A program made the position numbers and the translations under genes. This document shows positions 34,301 through 45,320 of a DNA stretch of 64,000 bases, one piece after another (within the stretch, counting starts at the first letter, position 1; the number at the start of each line of letters is the position of its first letter). Origin of the DNA: Argentina anserina (Eukaryota; Streptophyta; Magnoliopsida; Rosales; Rosaceae); contig NC_065872.1 of assembly GCF_933775445.1 (NCBI RefSeq), forward strand, positions 930,001 through 994,000. Direction: 5' to 3'. A model generated the notes under the pieces. The model was not told the DNA's origin, searched no databases, and was given only the letters and a program-made list of their open reading frames with translations.

Positions 34301-37022
34301 ACATATTCCAAGATGAACAAATTTCTTTGGTTTCTATTAAAATGAAATAAATCCTTCCTACTAAATGGAATTCTTAAGAAGTCAATTGTTTGTTTTTTAA
34401 ATGAGAAAAAGTAAAGCTCAAACTTTCCAAATAAACAAGAATGATGAAGAAAGTAAGTCAAATGCTTGGGCAGGATTGACTCACCAACCCATGAGGCTTG
34501 CGCTTCCAGAAACTGAAACCCAACATACCTTCAACATAGATAGAGTGGGAGATATCATCAATATGGCCAGAGTTATGTGAAACTTTACCATAAAAGTATC
34601 AAATTGAAACAAGAAAAGAGCATCAATATTGCACACGACTTTTCTTCTCTTCCTTGTATTTGAAAATGAAACTATAAAACAAGGGTTTGAAATAACACAC
34701 AAGCAAGTTTCATGGTGTAAGGTTATCAAGTTTATCAGTCTGAGAGCTACTTACCAACCTATCCCCAGAAGGGAAAATATGTAAAAGACAGATTCCCAGC
34801 CAAGGTTTTGGATAAGGGGAGGAGCTAGAAGAAACCTGCAATGAGTTTAACATTAAAAAAATGCAGAGTATCAAATAATTACAGACATATATATGTATCT
34901 ATTTGTGTTCACGCGCACAATAGGAAAACTGTCCAATTTACAATGAAAGAAAGTTAAAATCCTTCTTTCAAAGCTGCTTCAAAACTTTAGGATGGAGATA
35001 AGATAGTATCATTGGATTTGTGGTAGTCCAGGAAGGTTTAAAAGATAGGCTGCAGCAGGGATCTGAGTATAACGTTAACAATCAATATACATTGCTGCTA
35101 TAATTTTCCAAACTCACCCTCTATTGAAGTCATTTCTTTCAAATATATTTCACAGAAAAAGACCGGGAAAATTAAATCCCAGAACTTGGCTTCATAGTGG
35201 CTATTTTAGTGTTCTATTCTTATATCAGAGTATGTTTGCAAATCAGACTAGCTAGTTTATCACTAAAACATAATACTTATATACTTAATTATATAATATA
35301 GAACCATACATACCCTGCAACACTTCCTACACTCAAACCACCAAAGACAACTGCTACAGCTCGTGACCGCTCTTCCAAAGGTATCGTTCTGCATGGAATA
35401 AAAGTGATTTTAATGGTTGAGTTCTCTGTTGTATAACTACAACGAGCAGAATATGTGTGTGTATATCATACTAAGCCTCACAATCTAGTTTGCCAAAAAT
35501 TCAATTTAGCCCGATTACTATAAACAAAGGTCATACATGCCTGGCAATAAGGTCAGTTGCAGCGGACGGGGAAACACCTTCTCCAATTCCTACCTGTAGT
35601 TGAAAGAAAAGAGCCCTCAATAAGTAACAGAAAATTGTATCATACTCAAACCAACAGTAGGTTGGACATCAAACAGAAAAAGGCCTAAATGTGATAATTC
35701 AGTAGAATACTTCTGTAATACTACACATTACAGATTACTGACAGTTACAAAAGCAGAAGAAAACAATAGCTCAGTAAAGTAGGACATTTTTGACAAAAAT
35801 TTAGCACTAGAATCAGCACTAGCTTAGCATACCAATATTCTTGACACAACTAAACCAGGAGTAAATCCAGCAACAAAAGGGACAAGTGCTGTAGCCAATG
35901 ACCAAGTTAATACTCCAATCTCAAGCACTTTTCTGCGTATTAGAAGAAAACAATAAAAAGAGCATGAGCTTTGCTATCCTGAAACCAACATGGTAATTAT
36001 TTCTAAATTCAGAAAACATTTCAAACTTCCAGAGCTTCAATAAACAAACCTCCCACCAAATATCTTGGCAAGCCATCCCCCAGGCAATTGACTCAAAGCA
36101 TACCCCCAAAAAAAGGACGACTGAACCAATCCAGCCACAGAAGAACTCCAACCAAATTGATGCGACATTGGGATTATAGCAATACTCAAGTTCACCTGTC
36201 AATTACGATAAACCGAATGAGAAACTTGTATGCAATAGACACACAACAAGCATCTCCTCATCCTCAGTTCCTAACTAACTCATTCATCAAATAACGTCAA
36301 AATACGTTTTTCCTAATTGATTAATTACATAACATGCAATGCCAGGTCTTTCCAGACATTCCCCTTTTGTCCAAGCTCAAAGCTCGGATGCTATACTACT
36401 ACGACTACTTCCATATTTAAGCTTATTGACACTTTCATTTCAAAGCACTAATTTAACCAAACCCATTAACGTTACAACTGCCTGTATAATCTTATATTCA
36501 ATCACTCACATTATACCAAACTGTTACTAAAGTTGCTAAAATTCTTCAAACAAAACTGCATACATACAAAACTCACAACCCAAAATCTACGTCAAACCAG
36601 CACTTACTCAAAACTCAACCTGAAAATTACAACATTACTACTTATTACTAAAGCCATAAATATACCTTATCCATGTTACAGATAACAAACGCCAATGAAG
36701 TTGTACCAATGAGCTTATATCTCTGAGGTATGTTCTTCCAGGGAGGCCAGTCCATATCAAACCCCACAGCCCCGGACCCACTTTCCTGGCCCGAGTCCGC
36801 TTCAGAATCCGAACCCGACCCGGCACGGTGTACCTCATCTCCGGGGAGACCATTGACTCTCTTGACGCTCTCCTTCTCCTTAATGCTGCAAAAGACTCGA
36901 AATTTCAAGCTGGGTTTTGGTGTGAAGCTCAATAAACGACGGCTTTTCGGTGCTGAGATGAAAGATGAAGGTTGTGAGTGAAAAAGGTGGGAGCTTTCTG
37001 CTCGTAGAGCGAGTTTGGCCAT
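31320..37022 (-). CDS. Plastid-type anion/phosphate transporter, PHT4/ANTR family (PHT4;5-like), with a 1-nt frameshift in exon 6
   Basis: PHT4 proteins are major-facilitator carriers moving phosphate or organic anions across plastid (or Golgi) membranes. Fifteen exons: 36666-37022, 36050-36195, 35833-35932, 35541-35593, 35314-35388, 34755-34836, 34485-34528, 34131-34195, 33432-33547, 33044-33080, 32584-32679, 32138-32279, 31986-32038, 31527-31613 and 31320-31421. Exon 1 has a Ser/Arg-rich transit-like leader, an acidic-Gly linker, then RYKLIGTTSLAFVICNMDK. Later blocks include LSQLPGGWLAKIFGG, GIGEGVSPSAATDLIAR, HFCGSWGHYTCLAWLPTYF and THQDISPEYASILL. All exon joins fit except exon 6, which is 82 nt where 81 would keep frame. 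An extra G after CTTGG (34800-34802) shifts LGWESVFYIF out of frame and leads to a stop in exon 8. Corrected length would be 517 residues. Intron 4 uses a GC donor. Confidence 0.85.
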
Positions 37023-37488
37023 TTGGGCAAGCTTGAAATGAGCTCAGGAAGAGGAAAGGTGAGAGCTTTGGCCTGAAAACTTGGTGGGTATATGAAGGGT
37101 TGGACTGGTCAGACCGTTAGGGATGAAGAAGAAGAAGAAGAACTGAGTAACTGGGGCATTTTGCGCCACGAGAGAGATTGGCCTTGTGGCTCTGGATTTG
37201 TTTTGAAATGTTGGGATTTCTAATTAAGTGGTACCCACGAACTTTGGGGACCCATTCCCACTGTTTTGGAGCCTCAAGTTTCATTTTGTTATAAGAAGAC
37301 AAGAAAGAGTTTGAGAAGTCCAAAGTTCATGTTGCTGTGAAATGAGAATCAGCCCAATTTGGCCCAAGGTACACCAAGCAATTCTGTTTCATTCTCTAAC
37401 TCTCCTTCACCAAAGCTATCTCAACCAGAGTTGAAACTAGTTTCTCTGTTTAGGAACACTTGCTTGAATCTGAGTTCTGTATGTTATA

Positions 37489-37492
<4 letters not shown>

Positions 37493-37550
<58 letters not shown>
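37493..37550. repeat. Compound (CT)n(TA)n microsatellite
   Basis: About 13 CT units run directly into about 16 TA units, with no interruption. Confidence 0.97.
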
Positions 37551-37551
<1 letters not shown>

Positions 37552-38231
37552 CGTGAAGAACCCTCTACTCTGACCAACTGACAACCGTGGAAGGAATTCA
37601 ATACATCGAGCCCATTTCTAACCATTTTTTAATGATTCCAGGTAAAATGTGACAACTACGTGTATATAATATGATAGGAATATACCAAGTTGCCGGAAGT
37701 TCACCAAAGTTACCTAAAATACAAAGAAGTAAAGCTCTTCTGTTGAGCCGGCCAATGACTTGAATATATTCATTTTGTGATAATGCCCCATCTTATTGAC
37801 CTGACTAAAAAAACTATAGGGCCAAATACGGCCAATATGAATGCTGTAGCTCCAGAGGCTAATGTTGAAGCCAAGTTGTATTCAGAGCTATTAATCAAAG
37901 TTTGGCTTCTGCAATTACATGAGAAGAGACTTAGGCGATCAGCTGTATGTTTCTTTCAAGTTGGCTCCCAAGTTGTTCCCAAGAAATTAGATATAGAATT
38001 TCACATGGCTCCCACACCAGTCAGAATATGAATGTCTCCAGGGTGGGTTTGTAACGTTGTGTGAACATTATTGCATAACATCATTGGGAGAAGTCTTTGG
38101 ATATATATTTTTCATTAATCCTAGCTGACTATATACTTTGAGTCTGAAGTAATAATTATCTTTTTAGTTATTTCTTTCATTATCCAAGTAGACTATCTGT
38201 AACAAACCATTATTGGGGAAGAAATTGTGCT

Positions 38232-38237
38232 TATAAA
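38232..38237 (+). promoter_or_regulatory. TATA box of dioxygenase A
   Basis: TATAAA lies 45 bp upstream of the start codon, implying a very short leader. Confidence 0.6.
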
Positions 38238-38276
38238 AGCCTATGAAAATTCATTATCAACCCTCAATGAGAAAAC

Positions 38277-39665
38277 ATGGCTCTAGTTAATGATGGTAGT
38301 GATTCAGTGAAGTTGTCCATGAGTGTTCGAGAAATGTCTGTCAATGGTGTTGAACCACCCCCTGAGTATATTGTTAAGGAAAGCACCTTCGGAGCAATAG
38401 AGTCTACTCCAGAAGTTGGCCAAATCCCTATCATTGATATTAGTCTCTTCTCCACATCATCACATGATTCTGCGGTAGTGCAGAACGAACTTGAGAAACT
38501 ACGATCAGCGCTCAGCTCATCAGGCTGCTTCCAGGTCATTACTATCTTCAAATTCGTGAACAACTGTATTACCTTCTGAAGTATCATAGTGCATCATTGT
38601 GTTGGTTTCTTGAAGTTTTTGTTCTCATCAATTTGTTTGGTTATCAGGCAATTGGTCATGGCATTTCTAGTAACTTTCTTGACGAGTTACGCGAAGCTGC
38701 AACAGATTTCTTTGCACTTCCAGAGGAAGAGAAGCAAAATAATCCATTGGAAGAGAAGCAAAAGCACTTCAAAGAAGCTCATCGAACTGAAGGATATGCT
38801 CATGAGGTCAAAGTATCAGAAGAGCAAGTTCTCGACTGGGCTTACCGTCTTACTCTTCTAGTATCTCCAGAAGATCGAAGATGTCTAGACTTTTGGCCAG
38901 AAAATCCGAAAAACTTTCGGTACATTAACTTTCAATAAACTTACATTAATATATGCATCACAGAAATCTTTTCTTGTCTTTTAATTTCCTTGTTGATTTT
39001 GGACAGAGAGGTGTTACATGAATATGCAACAAAGTTAAACTTCATGACAGCTGTTCTGTTTAAGGCCATGGCGAAATCTTTGAATTTGGAAGAGAACAGC
39101 TTTTCAAATCAGCTGTTTGGAGAACAAGCTCTAATGACAATAATATTCAACTTCTATCCGAAATGTTCGAGACCTGATCAGGTGCTTGGTGCCAAACCAC
39201 ATACTGATGGATCAGGAATAACACTTCTGTTGCAAGACAAAGAAGCAGAAGGTCTTCAAATTTTGGTGGATGGAAAATGGGTTAGAGTCCCCATTGTGCC
39301 TGATGCTATAGTTGTGAACCTTGGTGATCAGATGCAGGTATATTACTACTTCAATGTGCTTCATTGGATTCAATCCAATATGACATTTCCTTACCAATTC
39401 TGGTTCTATACATGTATTGCTTCTGCAGATAATGAGTAATGGCATATTCAAGAGTCCATTGCACAGGGCCGTGACCAATACAGAAAGGATGAGGTTGTCT
39501 GTGGCCTCGTTTAATGAACCAGATCCTGAAAGTGAGATTGGTCCGGTGGAGGAACTGATAGATGAGACAAGGCCAAGAATGTACAAGAATGCGAAGAATT
39601 ATGGTCTCATCAACTACCAATGCTTTCAGAGAGGACAAATAGCACTTGAAACAATGAAGATCTAA
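38277..39665 (+). CDS. 2-oxoglutarate/Fe(II)-dependent dioxygenase A (SRG1/DOXC-like)
   Basis: The DOXC family oxidises small specialised metabolites using 2-oxoglutarate and oxygen; I cannot infer the substrate. Four exons (38277-38534, 38648-38919, 39007-39337, 39429-39665) encode 365 residues with the four-exon layout shared by genes B and C. The N-terminal DIOX_N part has GQIPIIDISLF and SSSGCFQAIGHGI. The catalytic part has the Fe ligands His and Asp in KPHTDGSGITLLLQDKE and the distal His in SPLHRAVTN. The 2OG-binding Arg-x-Ser is in RMRLSVASF. All are intact. Exon 2 has a 24-bp near-repeat encoding an extra EEKQNNPL block absent from B and C. It is the only array member with a clear full-length N-terminus (MALVNDGSDS). 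Confidence 0.9.
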
Positions 39666-41666
39666 GTTTTATATCCAGTGTATTTATTTGGTTGTCTCAA
39701 AACGATGGCACTCTGAAGTAACTATAAGCCCTGCTACCATAATCACAGGCTATGAGTCCTGGTACTTACGTACCAATCGTATCAATAAAAGCCAACCAAT
39801 TTCCTTCAATTATGTCCTCATTTGTTCAAGCCAATTCTGAAATTCTCTGCAAGAAGTAACAACCCTTTCTGATAACTTCGATAGTTAAAACCCAAACGGA
39901 CAATAATTCTTTACTGTTTTATATAGTCTTGGTCCTTATTTCTAAGAAATTTTCAAAGAAAATTCCTATGTTCATACCTGCAATTATTTGGCAAGTCTCT
40001 CGTTATTGAATTATTTGTTGTACTTTCATTCACGGCCAAGTTATTGTGACCTCCTTTATTCATATTTCACCCCTGAATCAGTTTGAGATATATATTGGAG
40101 GGTATTTCATTATTTGTCAGTTTCATCTGCATGTTCTTGTTTACTATTCAAGATATGCAGTGTTTTATGTGATAATGTTGACAATTCTAACCATGATCGA
40201 TGAAATGTTGGTTGGCACTTGATGCTCCTCATATATTGTGTTGAATTTCTGTCATTCGTCTGAAGCTCATACGTTACTTGTACACAATGTTACATTGCTG
40301 TCTTCTACAGCCTGGACTTCAGGATGGAACAATCCAGTGATTTAACAAGAGGGAACTCAAATTCAACCCAGCACCTTATCAACTTTACTGTGCTCATCCC
40401 TGGACTTTGCTTCATCATTACAGCACAGCCAAACGAGGCTGAGATCCAAGTAAGAAATAACAAAGTTCCGCATAAAACCATTTTATGAAGAAGAATGAGT
40501 TTAGCTGTTTTGTATATTGGTTTGCTGAATACTGATTCAGAAGTAGAATGAGTTTAGCTGCAAGACTGTACTATATTGCTTAATATAGTAACTTGGGCAC
40601 AGCTTTGTTTCTGTAAGAGCTCAAGATGTAGAAATGTTTATGCTTTATGCTCCATTAGCCTTTATATTTTTATTTTTTTTTGTAATTGTTGTTTCAAATG
40701 CTTTACTGTAGGTGCTGCTCAATGCCTAGGAGAATTATACCGATTATTTTGGTAGGCGAATCACGTCGGGTTTACGTGAGAGACGACTATGATTGCCATA
40801 AAACTCATCAAATTTCATGAGGTACTTACACCACATCTGCGACTTCTTCTGTATTATAGATTGGTCTTGTCTTTCTATCATCTACATCATTCCTCTAAGG
40901 ATAAGGGAATCAATTGTTCGGCTGTGTTGAACAGTTTCTGTGATTTTGGTTACACCATTTTATATAGAAAGAGAAAAGGGAATCAAATGTTTGATACTGG
41001 TGTGTAGGAGAAATCAAGAAATTAGTCTGATCTTTCTCCCACCTATTTTGCTAGGATATGAGATTCTTGCCATAGTGGAAAGCAGACCAAGAAAAACTCG
41101 TCATTTCGTTCTTTTTCTGATTCTAATTGTTGTACTCCATGAACAGATAGCAGAGAAACTTAACACCCTGCATTTTGTTTGTCCATGTATCTACCTACGT
41201 TGTCATGAAAATTCTGTCTTTTTCTTGGTCCAAACCTGGGCTTCAATCTACCAGAGTCTTAAACGGCAAAACTTCTCATTTCTGTGGGGGGTTAATTGAT
41301 GTATGTTTGCATGTCCCCTTCCCACCTAATTCAAAGTTCCAAAAGATGATTTAATTGTTCTTGGAATCATCTTAAAAATAATAATGTTTCCTCCATTTAA
41401 GCCACGCAATGTCTTATTTTTGTATATCCGATACACCACGTTTTTCCATTTATATTGCATTTCTAGATGATTATTTTCCAGATAATTAGATGATTTACTC
41501 TATTCACTAGATTCATTGTGAACCTTAGTAGAATGAGTTGTTCTCTTTTCTTTTCCAATTCTGAACGAGTAAATTACATAAGAACCCCTAAACCCAAAAC
41601 CTTATATGCATTCTGAGTCTATAGCAGATCTGAGACCTCCCCAATATTGTCACAGTGAAGTTGTCA
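39666..41666. other. Intergenic between dioxygenases A and B
   Basis: AT-rich DNA of about 2 kb. The frames at 40789-41299 are not recognised. No remnants of further dioxygenase exons were seen. The 5' leader of gene B, possibly with an upstream exon, lies in the last few hundred bases. Confidence 0.5.
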
Positions 41667-43122
41667 ATGAGTGTCCAAGAGATGTCCATGAAAGGTGATG
41701 AACCACCCCCTGAATATATCATCAAGGAAAGCAAGTTTGGAGCTATAGAATCCTCACCAGAATTGGGTCAAATCCCCATCATTGATGTCAGTCTCTTCTC
41801 CCCATCATCAATTGGTACTAAGGAAGCAGAAATCGAGTTACACAAACTCAGATCAGCTCTAAGCTCATCAGGGTGCTTCCAGGTTAGACATGATTCTACC
41901 TTATTTTACCATAGTGCGAGGCTGCTTCAAGATTCTACTGCTACATAATTTCTAGCTAAATCGTTTAGCTCATCAAGTGATCGACTAGATGAACATGAGA
42001 GATAGATATATTACTATATCATGGACACGAGTAATATTTATCTTTCATTGTGCATGTCTTAATTTGTTGAACTCGGTTTTTCGGCTACTTGGGGTTTTCA
42101 GGCAATAGGTCATGGGATTACGATTTCCTTTCTGGATAAGGTACGCGAAGCTGCGACGCAGTTCTTTGATCTTCCGATGGAAGAAAAGCAAAAATACTCC
42201 AGAGAAATTTATGGTGGTCGTGAAGGATTTGGAGAGGATCTCATTGTCTCAGAGAAGCAAGTTCTTGATTGGTCGTACCGCCTAATTCTTCAAGTATTCC
42301 CTGAAGATCAAAGAAGGCTTGATCTCTGGCCAGAAAATCCAAATGATTTTGGGTACATTAATTCTAAACACTGATTACATAATGCATGCATAGTTTTGTG
42401 TTAGTGAAGTCATTGACTAATTAGTCAACTTTTTTTTCAGAGAGGTTGTGCATGAATATGCAACAAAGGTGAAGTTTATGATGGATGTGCTGTTTAGGGC
42501 CATGGCAAAATCATTGAATTTGGAGGAGAACAGCTTTGTGGATAAGCTGCTTGGAGAGGGAGCTCTGATGCAGGCAAGATTCAACTTCTATCCGCCGTGT
42601 TCAAGGTCTGATCAGGTTCTTGGTGTGAAGCCACATACAGATAGGTCGGGACTGACAGTTCTGTTGCAAGACAAAGAAGTAGAAGGTCTTCAAGTTTTGG
42701 TGGATGGAAAATGGGTTAGAGTCCCCATTGTGCCTGATGCTATAGTTGTGAACCTCGGTGATCAAATGCAGGTAACAAACAAATAGAGCTTGCTCATCTT
42801 TCTAATGTGTTATGTGTTTCATTTCTTTCAATACCAATTTGAAGTTTCGTACTGGAATTTTAATACAATATGGTTCCTGCTGCAGATTATGAGTAATGCT
42901 ATCTTCAAGAGTCCAATGCACAGGGTTGTGACAAACCCAGACAGAATGAGACTATCTGTGGCCTTGTTTAATGAACCTGATCCTGAAACTGAGATTAGTC
43001 CAGTGGAGAAATTGATAGATGAGACAAGGCCAAGGTTATACAAAAATGTCAAGAATTATGGCCGTATCAACTATGAATGCTATCAGAGAGGAGAAGTTGC
43101 ACTTGAAACATTAAAGATCTGA
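41667..43122 (+). CDS. 2-oxoglutarate/Fe(II)-dependent dioxygenase B (SRG1/DOXC-like)
   Basis: Exons 41667-41882, 42102-42352, 42441-42771 and 42886-43122 encode 344 residues. Fe ligands are in KPHTDRSGLTVLL (His, Asp) and SPMHRVVTN; the 2OG pair is in RMRLSVALF. The usual Gly after HTD is Arg here. The first usable ATG is the equivalent of Met16 of gene A. Similarity to A continues upstream only to a CAG (41652-41654) and then stops, which suggests either an unseen 5' exon or a shortened N-terminus. The last 76 nt of exon 3 are almost identical to gene A, while exons 1 and 2 are closer to gene C. Substrate unknown. Confidence 0.87.
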
Positions 43123-43623
43123 GTTTCACATCTCTGTGCCTATATCATGTAGAAATAAAGTGTGTAAACACTATGAAACTTCTTAAATAAGTCGAACCCC
43201 TGTGATCATAATCATAGGCTATTAATTCTGGTATTTTCTTTTATAAACTTATCAATCCCATCAATTTCTTCAAGACAATAAATGACATCTTTTACTGCAT
43301 CAAGAGCACCAACCTGTTCTGATCTTAGAAGACCATTATTGTTCATCTTATATATATAGCCTGGTGTTTCTCAGTGTCATCTACCACCTTCACACTCATT
43401 TTCCACTTAACTTCATTGTTTTGGAATCATTTAAATTATATATCACATCAAAATCTCTCAAGTTTAGAGTAGCTTAATTACTAAAAAACCCCTCAACCCA
43501 GAACCATATATGCCATATATTGTGTGATCATGAATTGGGTCAAACCTTAGCTCAGCGTAGTTGTTTGGCTCAGTGTGATCATAAACTTTTCCAGTGTAGT
43601 TGTTTGGCTCAGTTAAGTTATCC
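43123..43623. other. Intergenic/leader between dioxygenases B and C
   Basis: Contains the B 3' flank, a TATATATA at 43350-43357, and the long leader of gene C with two short upstream reading frames near 43508-43550. An 18-nt direct repeat (GTAGTTGTTTGGCTCAGT) occurs at about 43557 and 43597. Confidence 0.5.
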
Positions 43624-45009
43624 ATGAGTGTTGAAGAAATGTCCATCAAAGGTGATGAACCACCCCCTACATATATTGTTAAAGAAAGAAAGTTTGGAGG
43701 TATAGAGTCTTCCCCAGAATTGGGTCAAATCCCCATCATTGATATCAGTCTCTTCTCCACATCATCAAATGATACTAAGGAAGCAGAGATCGAACTAAAC
43801 AAACTCAAATCAACTCTAAGCTCATCAGGGTGCTTCCAGGTTAGAAATGATTCTACTTTACTAAGTAGTAAGTACTAACTATGGTGTTCAACTGTTATCA
43901 AGTGACCAGGTGAACAGTTTAGGTAAATGACCGTATCATAAGTTAGAAAGATATCTGTGTATTGTCTTAATCTGTTATACTTGTTTTTCTCCTACTTGGA
44001 TTTCAGGCAACAGGTCATGGGATCTCAAGTTCCTTTCTGGACAAGGTACACGAAGTTGCGAAACAATTCTTTGAGCTTCCAGAGGAAGAGAAGCAAAAAT
44101 ACTCCAGAGAAATTTCCGGTGGCCAAGAGGGATATGGGGAGGATGTTATTGTCACAGAGAAGCAAGTTCTTGATTGGTCCTACCGCCTAATTCTTCAAGT
44201 ATTCCCTGAAGATCAAAGAAGGCTTGATCTCTGGCCAAAAAATCCAAATGGTTTTCGGTACATCAACTTCAAACACTCACTACATAATTTGCTACATAGT
44301 ATCTCTTACTGAAGTCATTGACTACTAGCAATACTATTGTGCAGAGAAGTTCTGCATGAATATGCAGAAAAGGTTAAGTCCATCATGAGTGTTCTGTTTA
44401 AGGCCATGGAAAAATCTCTGAATCTGGAAGAGAGCAGCTTTTCGGGTAAGCTGCTTGGAGAGAAAGCTCAGATGAGAGCACGATTCAACTTCTATCCGCG
44501 GTGTTCAAGAGCCGATCAGGTGTTTGGTTTGAAGCCTCATACAGATGGGTCAGGAATGACTGTTCTATTGCAGGACAAAGAAGTGGAGGGTCTTCAAGTT
44601 TTGGTGGATGGTAAATGGATTAGAGTCCCCATTGTGCCAAATGCCATTGTTGTCAATCTTGGTGCTCAAATGCAGGTAAAAAACTTACTGATCACTCTAA
44701 TGTGTTGAGTTGCTTTCAAATGTCTGATTTTTTGTTATAGACGTATTGATAGTGTGTGAATTAATTGTGCAGATTATGAGTAATGGCATTTTCAAGAGCC
44801 CAGTGCACAGGGCGGTGACAAATTCAGAAAGAATGAGGCTCTCTGTGGCCTTGTATAATGCACCAGATCCTGAAACTGAGATTGGTCCAGTGGAGAAACT
44901 AATAGATGAGACAAGGCCAAGGTCATACAAAAATGTCAAGAACTATGCCTATATCAACTATGAATGCACTCAGAGAGGAGAACTAGGCCTTGATACATTA
45001 AAGATTTAA
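43624..45009 (+). CDS. 2-oxoglutarate/Fe(II)-dependent dioxygenase C (SRG1/DOXC-like)
   Basis: Exons 43624-43839, 44007-44257, 44345-44675 and 44773-45009 encode 344 residues, collinear with gene B. Fe ligands are in KPHTDGSGMTVLLQDKE and SPVHRAVTN; the 2OG pair is in RMRLSVALY. Two changes stand out. NLGDQMQ of A and B is NLGAQMQ here, next to the 2OG pocket. Exon 2 starts GCAACAGGTCATG, giving ATGHG where A and B have AIGHG. As in B, the first in-frame ATG corresponds to Met16 of gene A, and similarity stops at a CAG just upstream. The TATA is about 270 bp upstream of this ATG, which supports an additional 5' exon. Substrate unknown. Confidence 0.86.
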
Positions 45010-45320
45010 ATTTCACTTCTCTGCAGTCTGTACCATTATCATGTAGAAGTAGCACCATATATGTATGCATTATGAAGCCTGCAATAATGGTTTATCTACT
45101 TTTTATTTATTTATTTCTCTGGAAAGTACCTTTCTCTGCAAAAATGTTACATTATGCGTACGTAGTTGCATAATTTTGACTGTTACTAATATAAAAACAT
45201 ATTAAAATAAGATAAAACTCTACTTATTTCTTGACCTATGATATCATAAGAGCACTCAGCAGTTTTGCAGCTAAGTCTACAAAACAAAACCCTTGACAAA
45301 ATCCTTGCAGAAAGAAGGAC
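45010..45320. other. Intergenic between dioxygenase C and pseudogene D
   Basis: AT-rich; no feature recognised beyond the 3' flank of C and the leader of D. Confidence 0.4.

Larger units (their letters stand above)
37023..38276. other. Intergenic between divergent transporter and dioxygenase A
   Basis: Holds the transporter leader with a GAA tract at 37123-37142, a compound (CT)n(TA)n microsatellite at 37493-37550, and the promoter of dioxygenase A. The frame at 37777-38031 is not recognised. Confidence 0.55.
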
